Assembly: GCF_014644535.1 (NCBI RefSeq)
Contig: NZ_BMKW01000014.1
Span: forward strand, 82,580-146,579
Direction: 5' to 3'
DNA length: 64,000 nt
DNA from: Neoroseomonas lacus
GTDB taxonomy: Bacteria; Pseudomonadota; Alphaproteobacteria; Acetobacterales; Acetobacteraceae
The notes under the pieces were generated by a model. The model was not told the DNA's origin. It made no database searches and saw only the letters and a program-made list of their open reading frames with translations. Below are positions 50,207-59,379 of this stretch, in pieces (the stretch's first letter is position 1; each line of letters begins with the position of its first letter). The translations under genes were made by a program, and so were the position numbers.

Positions 50207-53200
50207 CCGATCTTCGCCAGGCCCTCGAGGAGGCGCGCCGCGCGCTGCTCGACCTGTCCACCCGCAACCGGCTGCTGTCGCTGCCCAAGCCCGGCCGCTC
50301 GCGCGGCGTCGTCATCCTCGATGACGAGGACGCCGATTTCGTCGTGGGCGCGCTCGCCGCCGGCCGCGCCTTCGGCTTCGATTGGCTTGGCGAGGATGCG
50401 CCGCCGCCCGGACTGCCGGAACCAGCCGCCACGGGCAAGCCACGCCGCAGCGCCCGGCGTGGAACCAGGGCCGCGGCGAAGGCCGAAGGCATCGGCAGGG
50501 CCGACGACACGGTGAGCCGCGAGGAGTGGCAACGCGATACGCAACTTCGCGTCCGCATGTCCGCGAGCGAGTTGACCCGCCGCCTGCGCGACCTGATGAC
50601 CGATGCCCGCACCGCTCGCGAGGAAACCGGCGTACCGACGCTCTACCTCACCCTCGGCGCACTCATCTGGCGCGACCCCGCGACACCCGAGACCGAACGC
50701 CGCGCCCCGCTCGCCCTGCTGCCCGTCACGCTGGAACGCGAGGGCGTCTCCCAGACCTTCCGCCTGCGCGCCAGCGCCAATGAGGTCGCCGAGAACCTCT
50801 CCCTGCGCGAGATGCTGAAGGTCAACTTCAACACCGCGCTGCCCGATTTCGACGACACCGCCTACAACCCCACCGCCTGGGCGGAAGCCGTCGCATCGGC
50901 CGCGAAGGACCGCCCCGACTGGTCGGTCGACGCCGACGCGCTCGCCCTCGGCCTGTTCTCCTTCGCCAAGTTCCTGATGTGGCGGGACCTCGGCCCGGAG
51001 GAAAATCCCGGCCTCGCCGACCACCCGCTGGTGCGCGCCCTGGTTGGCGGCGAGGCGCTGGCGACGCAGCCCACCTTCCCCGACGACGCCGATGTCGATG
51101 AGGCGATCCCTGTCGAACGCCTCGATCATGTGGTGGACATGGACGGGTCCCAGGCGCTGGCCGCGGAATCTGTCCGGCGCGGCGGCCATGTGGTGATCCA
51201 AGGCCCGCCCGGTACCGGCAAGTCGCAGACCATCGCGACCATCCTCGCCCAGGCGGTGCTGGATGGACGCAGCGTTCTGTTCGTCGCGGAAAAACTCGCG
51301 GCGCTGGAAGTCGTGAAGCGGCGTCTGGAGAACATCGGCCTCGGCGCCGCCTGCCTCGAACTGCATTCCGAGAAGCAGTCCAAGCGCGCCGTGCTCGACG
51401 AACTGCGCGCCACACTCGCCTTGCCGCCGCCGCCGAAGCCGAACCGCCAGGCGGTGATCGACCGGTTGGCCACGCTCCGCGGCCGGCTGAACCGCCATGC
51501 GGCGGCGATGCGCGGGCCGGCCGGCGCCTCCGGCATCCCGCTGCACCAGGTGATCGGCACGCTGGTCGGGCTGCGCCGGCGCGGCCTGCCAGTGCCGGAC
51601 TTCACCCTCGACGCCGCCGCCTGGGACGGTGCGACCATCGCGGCCAAGCGCGACGCCGTGCGCGACCTCGCCGCCCGCGCAACCGAGGCCGATGGCGCCA
51701 ACAACCCCTGGCGCGGCGTCACCGCGGACCTCGGCCCGGCCGATGCCGACCGGCTGATGATGCGCCTGCCAGGCTGGATCCGCGCCTTCGCCGCCGCCGG
51801 CGCGCAAGCCGGCGGCAGCACCGGCCCGGCCGCCATCGCCAGCCGCCTGCGCTCCGCCGCCGCGCTCCGTGAAGCCCCTGCCCACGACAAGGCGGCGATG
51901 GCCAGCGCGGCCTGGCGCGCCGACCCCGCGCCGCTGGTCTCCCTCACCGAAGCCGTCGCCAAACTCGCCATCGCCAGGCGGGATGCACGGTTGAAGCCGG
52001 GCGCACTCGACCTCACCGGCCTGGCCGAGGCGCGCGAGACGCTGGCCTCCTCCGGCGGCTTCTTTGGCTTCCTGAATTCAGCCCGCTCCGCCGCGCAGGC
52101 CACCGCCGCCCGCGTCGCTCGCGACGGCACCGACCCGCTCGCCGCGCTGGACGCCGCCATCGCCGGCCAGGCGGCGCGCGACCGCGTCCGCAGTGGTAAC
52201 GCGTTGGGCCAGGCCGCCTTCGGCCGGCTGTGGCGGGGCGAGGACACCGACCCCTCGGCGATGTCCGCCCTGATCCTCTGGCGCCAGAAACACGGCGCCG
52301 ACGCCGCCATGGCCCTCGCCGCCGAAACCCCCAGCGGCGATGCCGCCACCCTGGAGGCCGCCGCCACCGCCTGGACGGAATTGAAGGAAGCGACCGGCCT
52401 CGACCCCGTCACCGCCTTCGGCACCACCGACCCGCCCTTCGCCGCGCTCGCCGACCGCCTCGGTGCCTGGGCCGGCGCGCCCGAGGCGCTGCCCCTCTGG
52501 CAGGGCTGGCGCCGTGCCCTGGCCGAAGCGCGCGGCATCGAACCCATCGTCGAGCGCCTGCAATCCGGCCGCCTCGCCCCCGAGGCCGCCGAGGACGCCT
52601 TCGCCTACGCCCTGCATGAGGGCCTGCTGCGCGCGGCGACCGCGCTGCACCCCGACCTCGCCGCCTTCGACGCCGCCGCCTATGACCGCTTGGTCACCGA
52701 ATTCCGCGACGCCGACCGCGCCCGCGTCACGCTGACCCGCTCCGAAGCCGCCCGCGCCCATGCGGACCGCGTAAAGCGGGTGCGCGACGGCGCCCCCGGC
52801 ATGACCGTCATCCGCGGCGAGATGGAAAAGAAGCGCGGCCACCTCCCGGTGCGGGAATTGCTGCTCCGTGCGGCGCCGGCCGTGCAGCAGGCCAAGCCCA
52901 TCTTCATGATGTCCCCGCTTTCCGTCGCGCAATTCCTCGCCCCCCCGCACGGCCTGCGCCCCGGCCTGACCTTCGACCTGCTGGTGATGGACGAGGCCTC
53001 GCAGATCGAACCCGTCGATGCGCTCGGCGCCATCGCGCGCTGCCGCCAGGTGGTCGTCGTCGGCGACGACCGCCAGATGCCGCCCACGCGCTTCTTCCAA
53101 CGCATGACAGGCGAGGAGGACGACACGCCGCCCGAGGACGCACCGGAAGCCGTGGCCGCGCGCGACGTCGAATCCATCCTCGGCCTGTGCAATGCGCGCG

Positions 53201-54741
53201 GCGTGCCCGGCGCGATGCTGCGCTGGCACTACCGCAGCCGCCACGAAAGCCTGATCGCCACCTCCAACGCCGAATTCTACGACAACCGCCTGCTGGTGCT
53301 GCCCTCGCCGCGCCCGCGCTCGGCGCTGCTCGGCCTGTCCCTGCTGCGCGTCGATGGTGCCTGGGAGACGGGCGAGGGCACCAACCGCGCCGAAGCCGCC
53401 GCCGTCGCCGAAGCGGTGATGCGCCACGCCAAGGAAACCCCCGGCGACACGCTCGGCGTCGCCGCCTTCTCCATCAAGCAGCGCGACGCCATCATGGACG
53501 CTATCGAGGCCGCCCGCCGCGCCGACCCCTCCGCCGACGCCTTCTTCACCGACCACGCCGACGAGCCCTTCTTCGTGAAGAACCTCGAGAACGTGCAGGG
53601 CGACGAGCGCGACGCCATCATGATCTCGGTCGGCTACGGTCGCGACAAGGATGGTCGCCTCGCGATGCGCTTCGGCCCGCTTTCGGCCGAGGGTGGCGAG
53701 CGCCGCCTCAACGTGCTGATCACCCGCGCCAAGAAGCGCTGCATCGTCTTCTCCGGAATCACCGGCGAGGACATCGACACCACACGCGCCTCGGGTCGTG
53801 GCGTCGCCGCGCTCAAGACCTTCCTCACCTTCGCCGGCGCCCCGGCCAGCGCCCCGCGCGCCGGCGGGGCGGGCACCGGCAGTGCCATCGCCGACGCCAT
53901 ATCCGAGGCGGTGCGCGGGGCCGGCCGCGACCCGGTGCAGCATGTCGGCCTCGCCGGCCTGTTCCTCGATGTCGCCGCGAAGGGCGAGCAGGGCTACGAC
54001 CTCGGCATCGAGGCTGACGCCGGCGACTGGTCCGCCCTGCGCTGCGCGCGGGACCGCGAACGCGGCCGCCCCGGCGCGCTCGAGATGATGGGCTGGACGC
54101 TCGCCCGTGCCTGGTCTCTGGCCTGGTATGCCCGGCCCGAGGCCGAGGCCGCCAAGGTGATGACCGCCCTCGGTGCCACTCCGGCCGCCGCACCCCCCAC
54201 CGAGGCGACGGCGCCACCACCCGACCCTGGCCTCGCCGAACCCTATCGCGAGGCCACGCCGGCCATCGCCCAAGGCCCGCTCGACACGCTGCCCGCCGCG
54301 ACGCTGGCCGCCGCGATCGGCGAGATCGTCGCGGTCGAGGCGCCGATCACCGCCGACAGCCTCGCCGAACGCCTGCGCCTGCTTGCCGGCCGCGACTCCC
54401 TTACCGCGAAGGAGAAGGACGCGATCCGCCAGGCCACGACCCTCGCCCGCACCCAGCACGGCGTCATCGAGGCCGCAGGCCTGCTCGCCACTGCGACGAC
54501 AGTGGTCGCCCCGCGCGACCGCCGCTCAGCCGCCGCCCATCTGCGCCGCGCCGCCGCCGTGCCGCCTGCCGAGATCGCCGCCGCCGCTGAGGCGCTGCTC
54601 GCCCGCCGAGGCTTACTGACCGAGGCCGAACTCGCCGCCGCTATCCACGCGCTGCTTGGCCTCGATGCCGGGGCGCAGATGGCCATTGCCGCGCGTCTCG
54701 CCGCCCTGGTCGGCGGCGGCACCATCCGGCTGCCGGGCTGA
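50203..54741 (+). CDS. DUF4011-type superfamily 1 helicase with Vsr/MTES_1575-like nuclease region and DUF3320-like end, 1512 aa
   Basis: Order of parts. DUF4011-like N-terminus (LLDLSTRNRLLSL, about 15-27, then TLYLTLGALIW). Walker A GPPGTGKS (334-341). A long insert to about 880. Walker B LLVMDEASQIEP (926-937). WHYRSRHESLI near 1008. VQGDERDAIMISVGYGR near 1131. LNVLITRAKKR near 1169. Residues about 1227-1325 resemble the very short repair-type nuclease domain MTES_1575 (Asp1256; YDLGIEAD 1266-1273; RDRERG; MMGWTLARAWSLAW). About 1367-1420 resembles DUF3320. Domains of this kind are recurrent in single-gene antiviral helicases; that role is inference. Confidence 0.85.
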   Translation: MTDLRQALEEARRALLDLSTRNRLLSLPKPGRSRGVVILDDEDADFVVGALAAGRAFGFDWLGEDAPPPGLPEPAATGKPRRSARRGTRAAAKAEGIGRADDTVSREEWQRDTQLRVRMSASELTRRLRDLMTDARTAREETGVPTLYLTLGALIWRDPATPETERRAPLALLPVTLEREGVSQTFRLRASANEVAENLSLREMLKVNFNTALPDFDDTAYNPTAWAEAVASAAKDRPDWSVDADALALGLFSFAKFLMWRDLGPEENPGLADHPLVRALVGGEALATQPTFPDDADVDEAIPVERLDHVVDMDGSQALAAESVRRGGHVVIQGPPGTGKSQTIATILAQAVLDGRSVLFVAEKLAALEVVKRRLENIGLGAACLELHSEKQSKRAVLDELRATLALPPPPKPNRQAVIDRLATLRGRLNRHAAAMRGPAGASGIPLHQVIGTLVGLRRRGLPVPDFTLDAAAWDGATIAAKRDAVRDLAARATEADGANNPWRGVTADLGPADADRLMMRLPGWIRAFAAAGAQAGGSTGPAAIASRLRSAAALREAPAHDKAAMASAAWRADPAPLVSLTEAVAKLAIARRDARLKPGALDLTGLAEARETLASSGGFFGFLNSARSAAQATAARVARDGTDPLAALDAAIAGQAARDRVRSGNALGQAAFGRLWRGEDTDPSAMSALILWRQKHGADAAMALAAETPSGDAATLEAAATAWTELKEATGLDPVTAFGTTDPPFAALADRLGAWAGAPEALPLWQGWRRALAEARGIEPIVERLQSGRLAPEAAEDAFAYALHEGLLRAATALHPDLAAFDAAAYDRLVTEFRDADRARVTLTRSEAARAHADRVKRVRDGAPGMTVIRGEMEKKRGHLPVRELLLRAAPAVQQAKPIFMMSPLSVAQFLAPPHGLRPGLTFDLLVMDEASQIEPVDALGAIARCRQVVVVGDDRQMPPTRFFQRMTGEEDDTPPEDAPEAVAARDVESILGLCNARGVPGAMLRWHYRSRHESLIATSNAEFYDNRLLVLPSPRPRSALLGLSLLRVDGAWETGEGTNRAEAAAVAEAVMRHAKETPGDTLGVAAFSIKQRDAIMDAIEAARRADPSADAFFTDHADEPFFVKNLENVQGDERDAIMISVGYGRDKDGRLAMRFGPLSAEGGERRLNVLITRAKKRCIVFSGITGEDIDTTRASGRGVAALKTFLTFAGAPASAPRAGGAGTGSAIADAISEAVRGAGRDPVQHVGLAGLFLDVAAKGEQGYDLGIEADAGDWSALRCARDRERGRPGALEMMGWTLARAWSLAWYARPEAEAAKVMTALGATPAAAPPTEATAPPPDPGLAEPYREATPAIAQGPLDTLPAATLAAAIGEIVAVEAPITADSLAERLRLLAGRDSLTAKEKDAIRQATTLARTQHGVIEAAGLLATATTVVAPRDRRSAAAHLRRAAAVPPAEIAAAAEALLARRGLLTEAELAAAIHALLGLDAGAQMAIAARLAALVGGGTIRLPG

Positions 54742-54748
54742 CCGCGTC

Positions 54749-55825
54749 GTGGCGGAGCCCGAGGCCGCCGCGATGATGGGGCGCCTGCTCGCCGCCACGC
54801 TGGCGGCGATCGACGCGCTGGACGATGCCGCGCGCCACATCGCGCCCGATACGCTGGAGGCGCTCGCCGCCCATGCGGATGCGACGCTGCTCGCCACGGT
54901 ACTGGAGGCGGCGGAAGCCTTCCCCTGGCCCGACCGCCTCGCCCCGATGCGCGACTGCCTGATGCAGGCCGCCACTGAGGCCCGCGCCGCGACTGAGGGC
55001 TTCGCCACCGCCCCCGCCGACGCCAACCCGATGCTCGCCGCCGCCCGCGCCCTGCGACGCCGCGCACGGGCGGAGGCGGCGCTCTACCCGCTCACCCCCT
55101 TCCTGCCGCCGGTCAGCCGGCATTTCCTCGAACCGGCGGCACGCGACGATGCGGCATTGCTCGCCCGGCTCGCCGCGGTCCCGCCGGGGCGCGACGGCAC
55201 CGGGGTGATGCATCTCGGCGGCCCGCCGGGCACGCGTGGCGGCACCGCGCTCTACGTCCCGGAAACCTACGACCCGACGCACCCGCCGCCGTTGGTCGTC
55301 GCCCTGCATGGCGGCAGCGGCAACGGCGCAGACTTCCTCTGGACCTGGCTGCGCGAGGCACGCACGCGCGGGATGCTGCTCGTCGCCCCCACCGCGCCGG
55401 GCCGCACCTGGACCCTCGACGACCCCGGCGCGGATGGCGAGGTGATCGACCGCATCCTTGCCGAAGTCGAAGTGCGCTGGCCGACTGACCCCACCCGCAG
55501 CCTGCTGACCGGCATGAGCGATGGCGGCACCTTCACCTAGGGCCTCGGCCTGCAGGATGGGCAGCGATTCACGCATCTCGCCCCCGTCGCGGCGGCGTTC
55601 CATCCGGTACTGATGATGCTCGCCCACCCGGCGCGATTGCGCGGCCTGCCGATCCATATCCTGCACGGCGCGCGCGACTGGATGTTCCCCGCCACCATGG
55701 CGCGGGAGGCGGCGCGGGTGCTGGGTGGCGCCGGCGCGCGGGTGACTTATGAGGAGGTGGCCGACCTCGCCCATGTCTGGCCACGTGAGAAGACGGCGGG
55801 GATTGCTGGCTGGTTTCTGGGTTGA
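54749..55825 (+). pseudogene. serine esterase split by an in-frame TAG
   Basis: One reading frame encodes an alpha/beta hydrolase from GTG 54749 (or ATG 54773). The first part ends LLTGMSDGGTFT with the nucleophile elbow GMSDG, then TAG at 55538-55540. The same frame continues GLGLQDGQRFTHLAPVAAAFHP, HILHGARDWMFP (acid Asp) and VADLAHVWPRE (catalytic His) to 55825. The truncated product would lack Asp and His. Either a nonsense mutation, a sequencing error, or amber readthrough. The N-terminal 150 residues are helical and unusual for an esterase; PPPLVVALHGGSGNGADFLW is the oxyanion strand. Confidence 0.8.
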
Positions 55826-55833
55826 CGGTACCA

Positions 55834-55892
55834 CGGAGAGGGGCTCTGCCCCTCTCCGGACCTCACCCCGCCAAAGGCCGGGGGGCCTTTGG
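55834..55892. repeat. double-hairpin intergenic repeat, copy B
   Basis: Hairpin 1 is CGGAGAGGGGC / GCCCCTCTCCG (11 bp), then GACCTC and the core ACCCCGCC (55865-55872), then hairpin 2 CCAAAGGCC / GGCCTTTGG (9 bp, loop GGGG). Same layout as copy A at 22641. It lies just after the esterase pseudogene. Confidence 0.65.
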
Positions 55893-56011
55893 AAACCGAT
55901 ACTTGGCGCCGGGCAGACGCGTTGGGAGCGGCCCGCACGACGCGCGATGGGCCTGGCAGCTGGTTTCGGCACCTGGCCTGGCAGTCGAGCCCGAGGCCCA
56001 TGAAAGGCATT

Positions 56012-56062
56012 CCAAAGGGCATGGCCCTTTGGCGGGGTGGTTTGGCGGGGCGGCGCCCCTCC
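56012..56062. repeat. double-hairpin intergenic repeat, copy C (inverted)
   Basis: CCAAAGGGC / GCCCTTTGG (9 bp, loop ATG), then the core in reverse (GGCGGGGT, 56031-56038), then the weaker hairpin GGGGC / GCCCC. Read on the minus strand it has the same order as copies A and B. It ends 10 nt before the mscL stop, facing copy B across about 120 nt. Confidence 0.6.
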
Positions 56063-56072
56063 AGCCTGCGCG

Positions 56073-56561
56073 CTACGCCGTCGGTGGCGGTGTCGGCGGC
56101 CGCGCCTTCAACTCGTCGCGGATCTCCATCAGCAGCACCTCGGTCGGCGTCGGCTCCTTCGGCTTCGGCGCTTCCTCCGCGCGATGCAACTTGTTGATCA
56201 GCTTCACCAGCCAGAACACCGCGAAGCCGACGATCACGAACTTGATCACGGCATTGAGGAAGGAGCCGATCGCCAGCACGGAGGCGCCGCCCTCCCGCGT
56301 CGCTTCAAGCGACGGCCGGCGCTCCCCGAACAGCACGATAAACAGGTTCGAGAAGTCGATCCCGCCCAGCAGGATGCCGACGATCGGGTTGATCAGGTCC
56401 TGCACCACGGAGGTCACGATGGCAGTGAAGGCGGCGCCGATCACCAGGCCCACGGCCAGGTCGATGACGTTGCCGCGCATGATGAACTTCTTGAATTCCG
56501 CCAGCCAAGCCGGCTCCTTCAGCGGAAGCTGGCTGGTGATCTTGTTCGCGAGGTCACTCAT
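56073..56561 (-). CDS. mscL: large-conductance mechanosensitive channel, 162 aa
   Basis: MscL homopentamer subunit of the inner membrane that opens under osmotic down-shock. FKKFIMRGNVIDLAVGLVIGAAFTAIVTSVVQDLINPIVG is the conserved first helix, and NAVIKFVIVGFAVFWLVKLINKL the second helix. The cytoplasmic tail is Pro/Lys/Glu rich. At 162 residues it is slightly longer than E. coli MscL (136). An AGAGGGG ribosome-binding site precedes the ATG at 56561; the longer frame is non-homologous. Confidence 0.95.
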   Translation of the reverse strand: MSDLANKITSQLPLKEPAWLAEFKKFIMRGNVIDLAVGLVIGAAFTAIVTSVVQDLINPIVGILLGGIDFSNLFIVLFGERRPSLEATREGGASVLAIGSFLNAVIKFVIVGFAVFWLVKLINKLHRAEEAPKPKEPTPTEVLLMEIRDELKARPPTPPPTA

Positions 56562-56593
56562 GCGGTGCTGCCCCTCTTGCGGTGGAATTGCGC

Positions 56594-56612
56594 GGCCGCC
56601 CCTGTGGCGGCC
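56594..56612 (-). terminator. hairpin between the TAXI gene and mscL
   Basis: GGCCGCC-CCTGT-GGCGGCC, 7-bp perfect stem, 72 nt after the TAXI gene stop and 33 nt before mscL on the minus strand. It likely separates the two transcripts; no U-run. Confidence 0.4.
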
Positions 56613-56684
56613 CGACGGCGGATCATCCCGTGTCTTCAACGGTATGGCCAGCAATGCCGAACAGCGGGCCGCGGCGCTGCCGGA

Positions 56685-58013
56685 TCAGGCCTCAGTGCGG
56701 ACGAACGGTCGCCGCGCGCCACGGTCGCGCCCCGGGGTGAGTTGATCGCGCACATAGCCGATGTCCCGCCGCAGCGCGAAGACATGGCGCCGGTAGGTCA
56801 CCGGCAGCGACAGCCGCGCCACCTGGCCTTCCAGCACTTCCAGCCGCTCGCGCAGCGCCGCCCGTGCCACGGCATCCTCGGTCGCTTCGGCCTGTGCCTC
56901 AATCCGGCGCAGCGTCTCGTAGTGGCGCCAGACCCGTTTCTCCATCTGCGAGGCATAGAGCGTCGGGCCAAAGCGGATCAGCGGCAGCGCGATGCCGAGC
57001 ACCGGCAGCAGGATCACCAGCAGCCGTTCCACCGTCACCGCCACCCAGAAGGGCAGCCAGGCCTGCAACACGCTGCGCCCGCCCGCATAATATCGCGCGG
57101 CATCCGCATTCATCGGCAGGTCCTGCGCAAGGGTATTGGGGAACATCCCCTCTGCCGAGAACACCGTCCGCGGCCGATGCACCTCCTGCATGATGCTGAC
57201 CAGGAGGCTGACCACCTGCGGGTGGACATCCTCATGCACCACCACCGAGGCAACCGGGGCGAGCAGTGTCACCGCATGCGGCGGGCGGTTCTGTGCCAGC
57301 GAGATCCCGCCTTCCGGCAGACGCACGGTGTCAAGGAAGGGCAAATGCGCCTCATAGGCATCGGCGACGGAGGCGAAGTCGCGCAATTCGACCAAGGGCG
57401 TCGTCATCAGCCGGCCCACCGCGCCGCCCAGCCGGGCGGAGACTAGGATCGCCGCATCCGCACTGCCGTCGGCCAGCGCCTCCACAGCCTCCGTGCCAGT
57501 GACGGGCAGCACCTCGATATCGCCGGGCCCGAGGTCATTGGCCGCCAGCAAGGCGAGGGCGAGGACGCGGGTGCCGCTGCCCTCCGGCCCGATGGCGACA
57601 CGCCGGCCGCGCAGGTCCGCCAGCCGCTCGAGTCCGCGATCGCTGCGCCGGAAGGCCCAGACCGGTTCGTAGAAGACGGCGCCGAGGGATTCGAGCCCGC
57701 CATCGCGTTGGCGGTCGGCGATGCCCCCCTGCACCATCGCGACATCGACCCGGCGTTCGCGCAACAGGGCCAGGTTCTCGACCGAGCCCTCGGTCGGTAC
57801 GCGACGCACGTGGAAGCCGGTCGCTTCCAGCCTGGCGGCATAGGCCGCGGCGGCCTGCGTATAGGCGGAATCCGCCGCGGTGCCGACGGCGATGCGGATT
57901 TCCTTGGGCGGCGGCGGGGCCGCCAGCGAATAGCCCAGCACGGCGCAGCCGAGCACCAGCACGATCGCCGATAGCACCCATTGGCGGACGATCATGACAA
58001 GCAGACGCTGCAT
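56685..58013 (-). CDS. TAXI-family solute-binding protein with membrane anchors, 442 aa
   Basis: An N-terminal hydrophobic segment (VLSAIVLVLGCAVLGYSLA) precedes a periplasmic TAXI domain: RIAVGTAADSAYTQAAAAYAARLEATGFHVR, VDVAMVQGGIAD and RVAIGPEGSGTRVLALALLAAN. A second membrane segment, LPFWVAVTVERLLVILLPVLGIALPLI, and a helical tail of about 100 residues on the cytoplasmic side follow. This architecture differs from soluble TRAP receptors, and no TRAP permease gene is adjacent. The ATG at 58013 starts directly before the first membrane helix. Function may be sensing, not transport (inference). Confidence 0.82.
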   Translation of the reverse strand: MQRLLVMIVRQWVLSAIVLVLGCAVLGYSLAAPPPPKEIRIAVGTAADSAYTQAAAAYAARLEATGFHVRRVPTEGSVENLALLRERRVDVAMVQGGIADRQRDGGLESLGAVFYEPVWAFRRSDRGLERLADLRGRRVAIGPEGSGTRVLALALLAANDLGPGDIEVLPVTGTEAVEALADGSADAAILVSARLGGAVGRLMTTPLVELRDFASVADAYEAHLPFLDTVRLPEGGISLAQNRPPHAVTLLAPVASVVVHEDVHPQVVSLLVSIMQEVHRPRTVFSAEGMFPNTLAQDLPMNADAARYYAGGRSVLQAWLPFWVAVTVERLLVILLPVLGIALPLIRFGPTLYASQMEKRVWRHYETLRRIEAQAEATEDAVARAALRERLEVLEGQVARLSLPVTYRRHVFALRRDIGYVRDQLTPGRDRGARRPFVRTEA

Positions 58014-58092
58014 TCCGCACAGACGATGCCTTGACCGACACGTCGCCGCAATCCCGCTGGCCGGTTTACACGTCCCCGTCCATGCTGGCCGC

Positions 58093-58497
58093 ATGAGCGC
58101 GCCCTTCGATCAGCAGGTCACCTTCCTCTATGCCGAGGACCCCGCGCCATCCTGGCGCTTCTATGAGGAGGTGCTGGGCTTCGACCTGGTGCAGGACCAG
58201 GGATCGTGCCGCATCTATGCGCCGGCGCCAGGTGCGCGTGCCTTCCTCGGCGTGTGCCGCGCGCGCGGGCCACGCGTGGCCGACAATCCGCGCTTGCAGG
58301 GCGGCGCGGTGGTCACCTTCGTGGTGCAGGATGTCGAAGGCTGGCACGCCCGGCTGAAGCAGGCCGGGGTCGAGTTGGCGACGGCGCCCAGCCTGTCCGA
58401 AACCTACCGTGTCACCTCCTTCTTCTTTCGCGACCCGGCCGGCTACACGCTGGAGATCCAGCGTTTCGAACGACCCGACTGGCCCGCACCGACCTGA
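58093..58497 (+). CDS. VOC/glyoxalase-like protein, 134 aa
   Basis: Vicinal-oxygen-chelate fold with two beta-alpha-beta-beta-beta modules: QVTFLYAEDPAPSWRFYEEVLGFDLVQDQ at the start and SFFFRDPAGYTLEIQRFERP at the end. The latter carries a family metal-ligand Glu. Family members are lyases, dioxygenases or antibiotic-resistance proteins; substrate unknown. Divergent from the TAXI gene over 79 nt. Confidence 0.85.
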   Translation: MSAPFDQQVTFLYAEDPAPSWRFYEEVLGFDLVQDQGSCRIYAPAPGARAFLGVCRARGPRVADNPRLQGGAVVTFVVQDVEGWHARLKQAGVELATAPSLSETYRVTSFFFRDPAGYTLEIQRFERPDWPAPT

Positions 58498-58713
58498 GAG
58501 AACGGCGGAAGGCCGCCCGGCGCCACATGTGTAGCGATCCGTGGCCGGATCGGCCGGATGGTCAGCCCACTCGCGCGGCCTCGCCATCGGCGCCCTGCCG
58601 CGGTCCGATGCGAGACCAGCCGCCACCGTCAGCATGGCATTCGTTGCGACAACATGCGCCCGACGTCGCAATGGGGTTGACAAAACCGTGTCCGGCAGCC
58701 TCTCAGAGGGGGA

Positions 58714-59379
58714 GTGAATCCGGTCGTCATTCCCCTGGGAACCTCCAGCGGGCAGGATGGCCGCAATAAGCACGGGGGCTTCCGGTTGGCCGAATTCTGG
58801 GCCGAATGGGGCGCGTTCGCCTATCTGGGCGCGGCGCTCTGGTCGTTCTTCGAGGGGGAAACCTTCGTCCTCGCCGCTGCCGCCATCGGCGCGACGGTTG
58901 GTCTCGTTGATCCATGGATCCTGCTCGGGTCGGTGTGGATCGGCTCCTATCTGGGCGACCAAACCTGGTTCTACCTGGGCCGGCGCTATGGACCGTCAAT
59001 CCTGCAGCGCTTCCCGAAGTCGCGGCCGCGGGTGGAAAGCGCCAATCGGCTGCTCGAGCAATATGGCACGCTGTTCGTCCTGACCTTCCGCTTCCTCTAT
59101 GGCATCCGCAACATCGCCTCGGTCGTTTGCGGCCTTGCGGGCTACAGCCGGGTTCGCTTCGCGGTGCTGAACTTCGTTGCCGCCGGCATCTGGGCCAGCA
59201 GCTTCGTCGCCGCGGGTTGGTTCCTCGGTGCCTGGCTCGGGGTGGAGCGGCTGTTCTGGACAATCTGCGTCATCGCCGGCGTGGCGCTGGTCTTCTTCGT
59301 GGCGCGGCACTTCTGCACCCGCGGCCGCCGCGCCGCGGCGGCGGCGAGGCGCGGCGAACCTGTCATCGTCAGGGACTGA
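58714..59379 (+). CDS. DedA-family membrane protein, 221 aa
   Basis: SNARE-associated/DedA (VTT) fold. FFEGETFVLAAAAIGATVG, GSYLGDQTWFYLGRRYG and FRFLYGIRNIASVVCGLAGYSRVRFAVLNFVAAGIW are its conserved blocks, with membrane helices between them. DedA proteins act as phospholipid or undecaprenyl-phosphate flippases. The GTG start at 58714 has a GAGGGGGA directly before it, with unusually short spacing; a TTG at 58786 is an alternative. The C-terminal Arg-rich tail overlaps 11 nt with the convergent protease gene. The 58498-58713 gap shows no gene. Confidence 0.88.
   Translation: MNPVVIPLGTSSGQDGRNKHGGFRLAEFWAEWGAFAYLGAALWSFFEGETFVLAAAAIGATVGLVDPWILLGSVWIGSYLGDQTWFYLGRRYGPSILQRFPKSRPRVESANRLLEQYGTLFVLTFRFLYGIRNIASVVCGLAGYSRVRFAVLNFVAAGIWASSFVAAGWFLGAWLGVERLFWTICVIAGVALVFFVARHFCTRGRRAAAAARRGEPVIVRD

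Noticed and set aside
48046..50612. long minus frames across the antiporter gene
   Set aside because: No family resemblance, while the plus strand encodes clear CPA1 and DUF1003 proteins.
52078..54459. 793-codon open frame on the minus strand
   Set aside because: Antisense to the helicase gene, Gly/Ala/Arg-rich with no motif; composition typical of a shadow.
50203..54741. restriction-modification or multi-gene defence island around the helicase
   Set aside because: No methylase, specificity subunit, integrase or other defence gene in the flanks; neighbours are transporters and an esterase.
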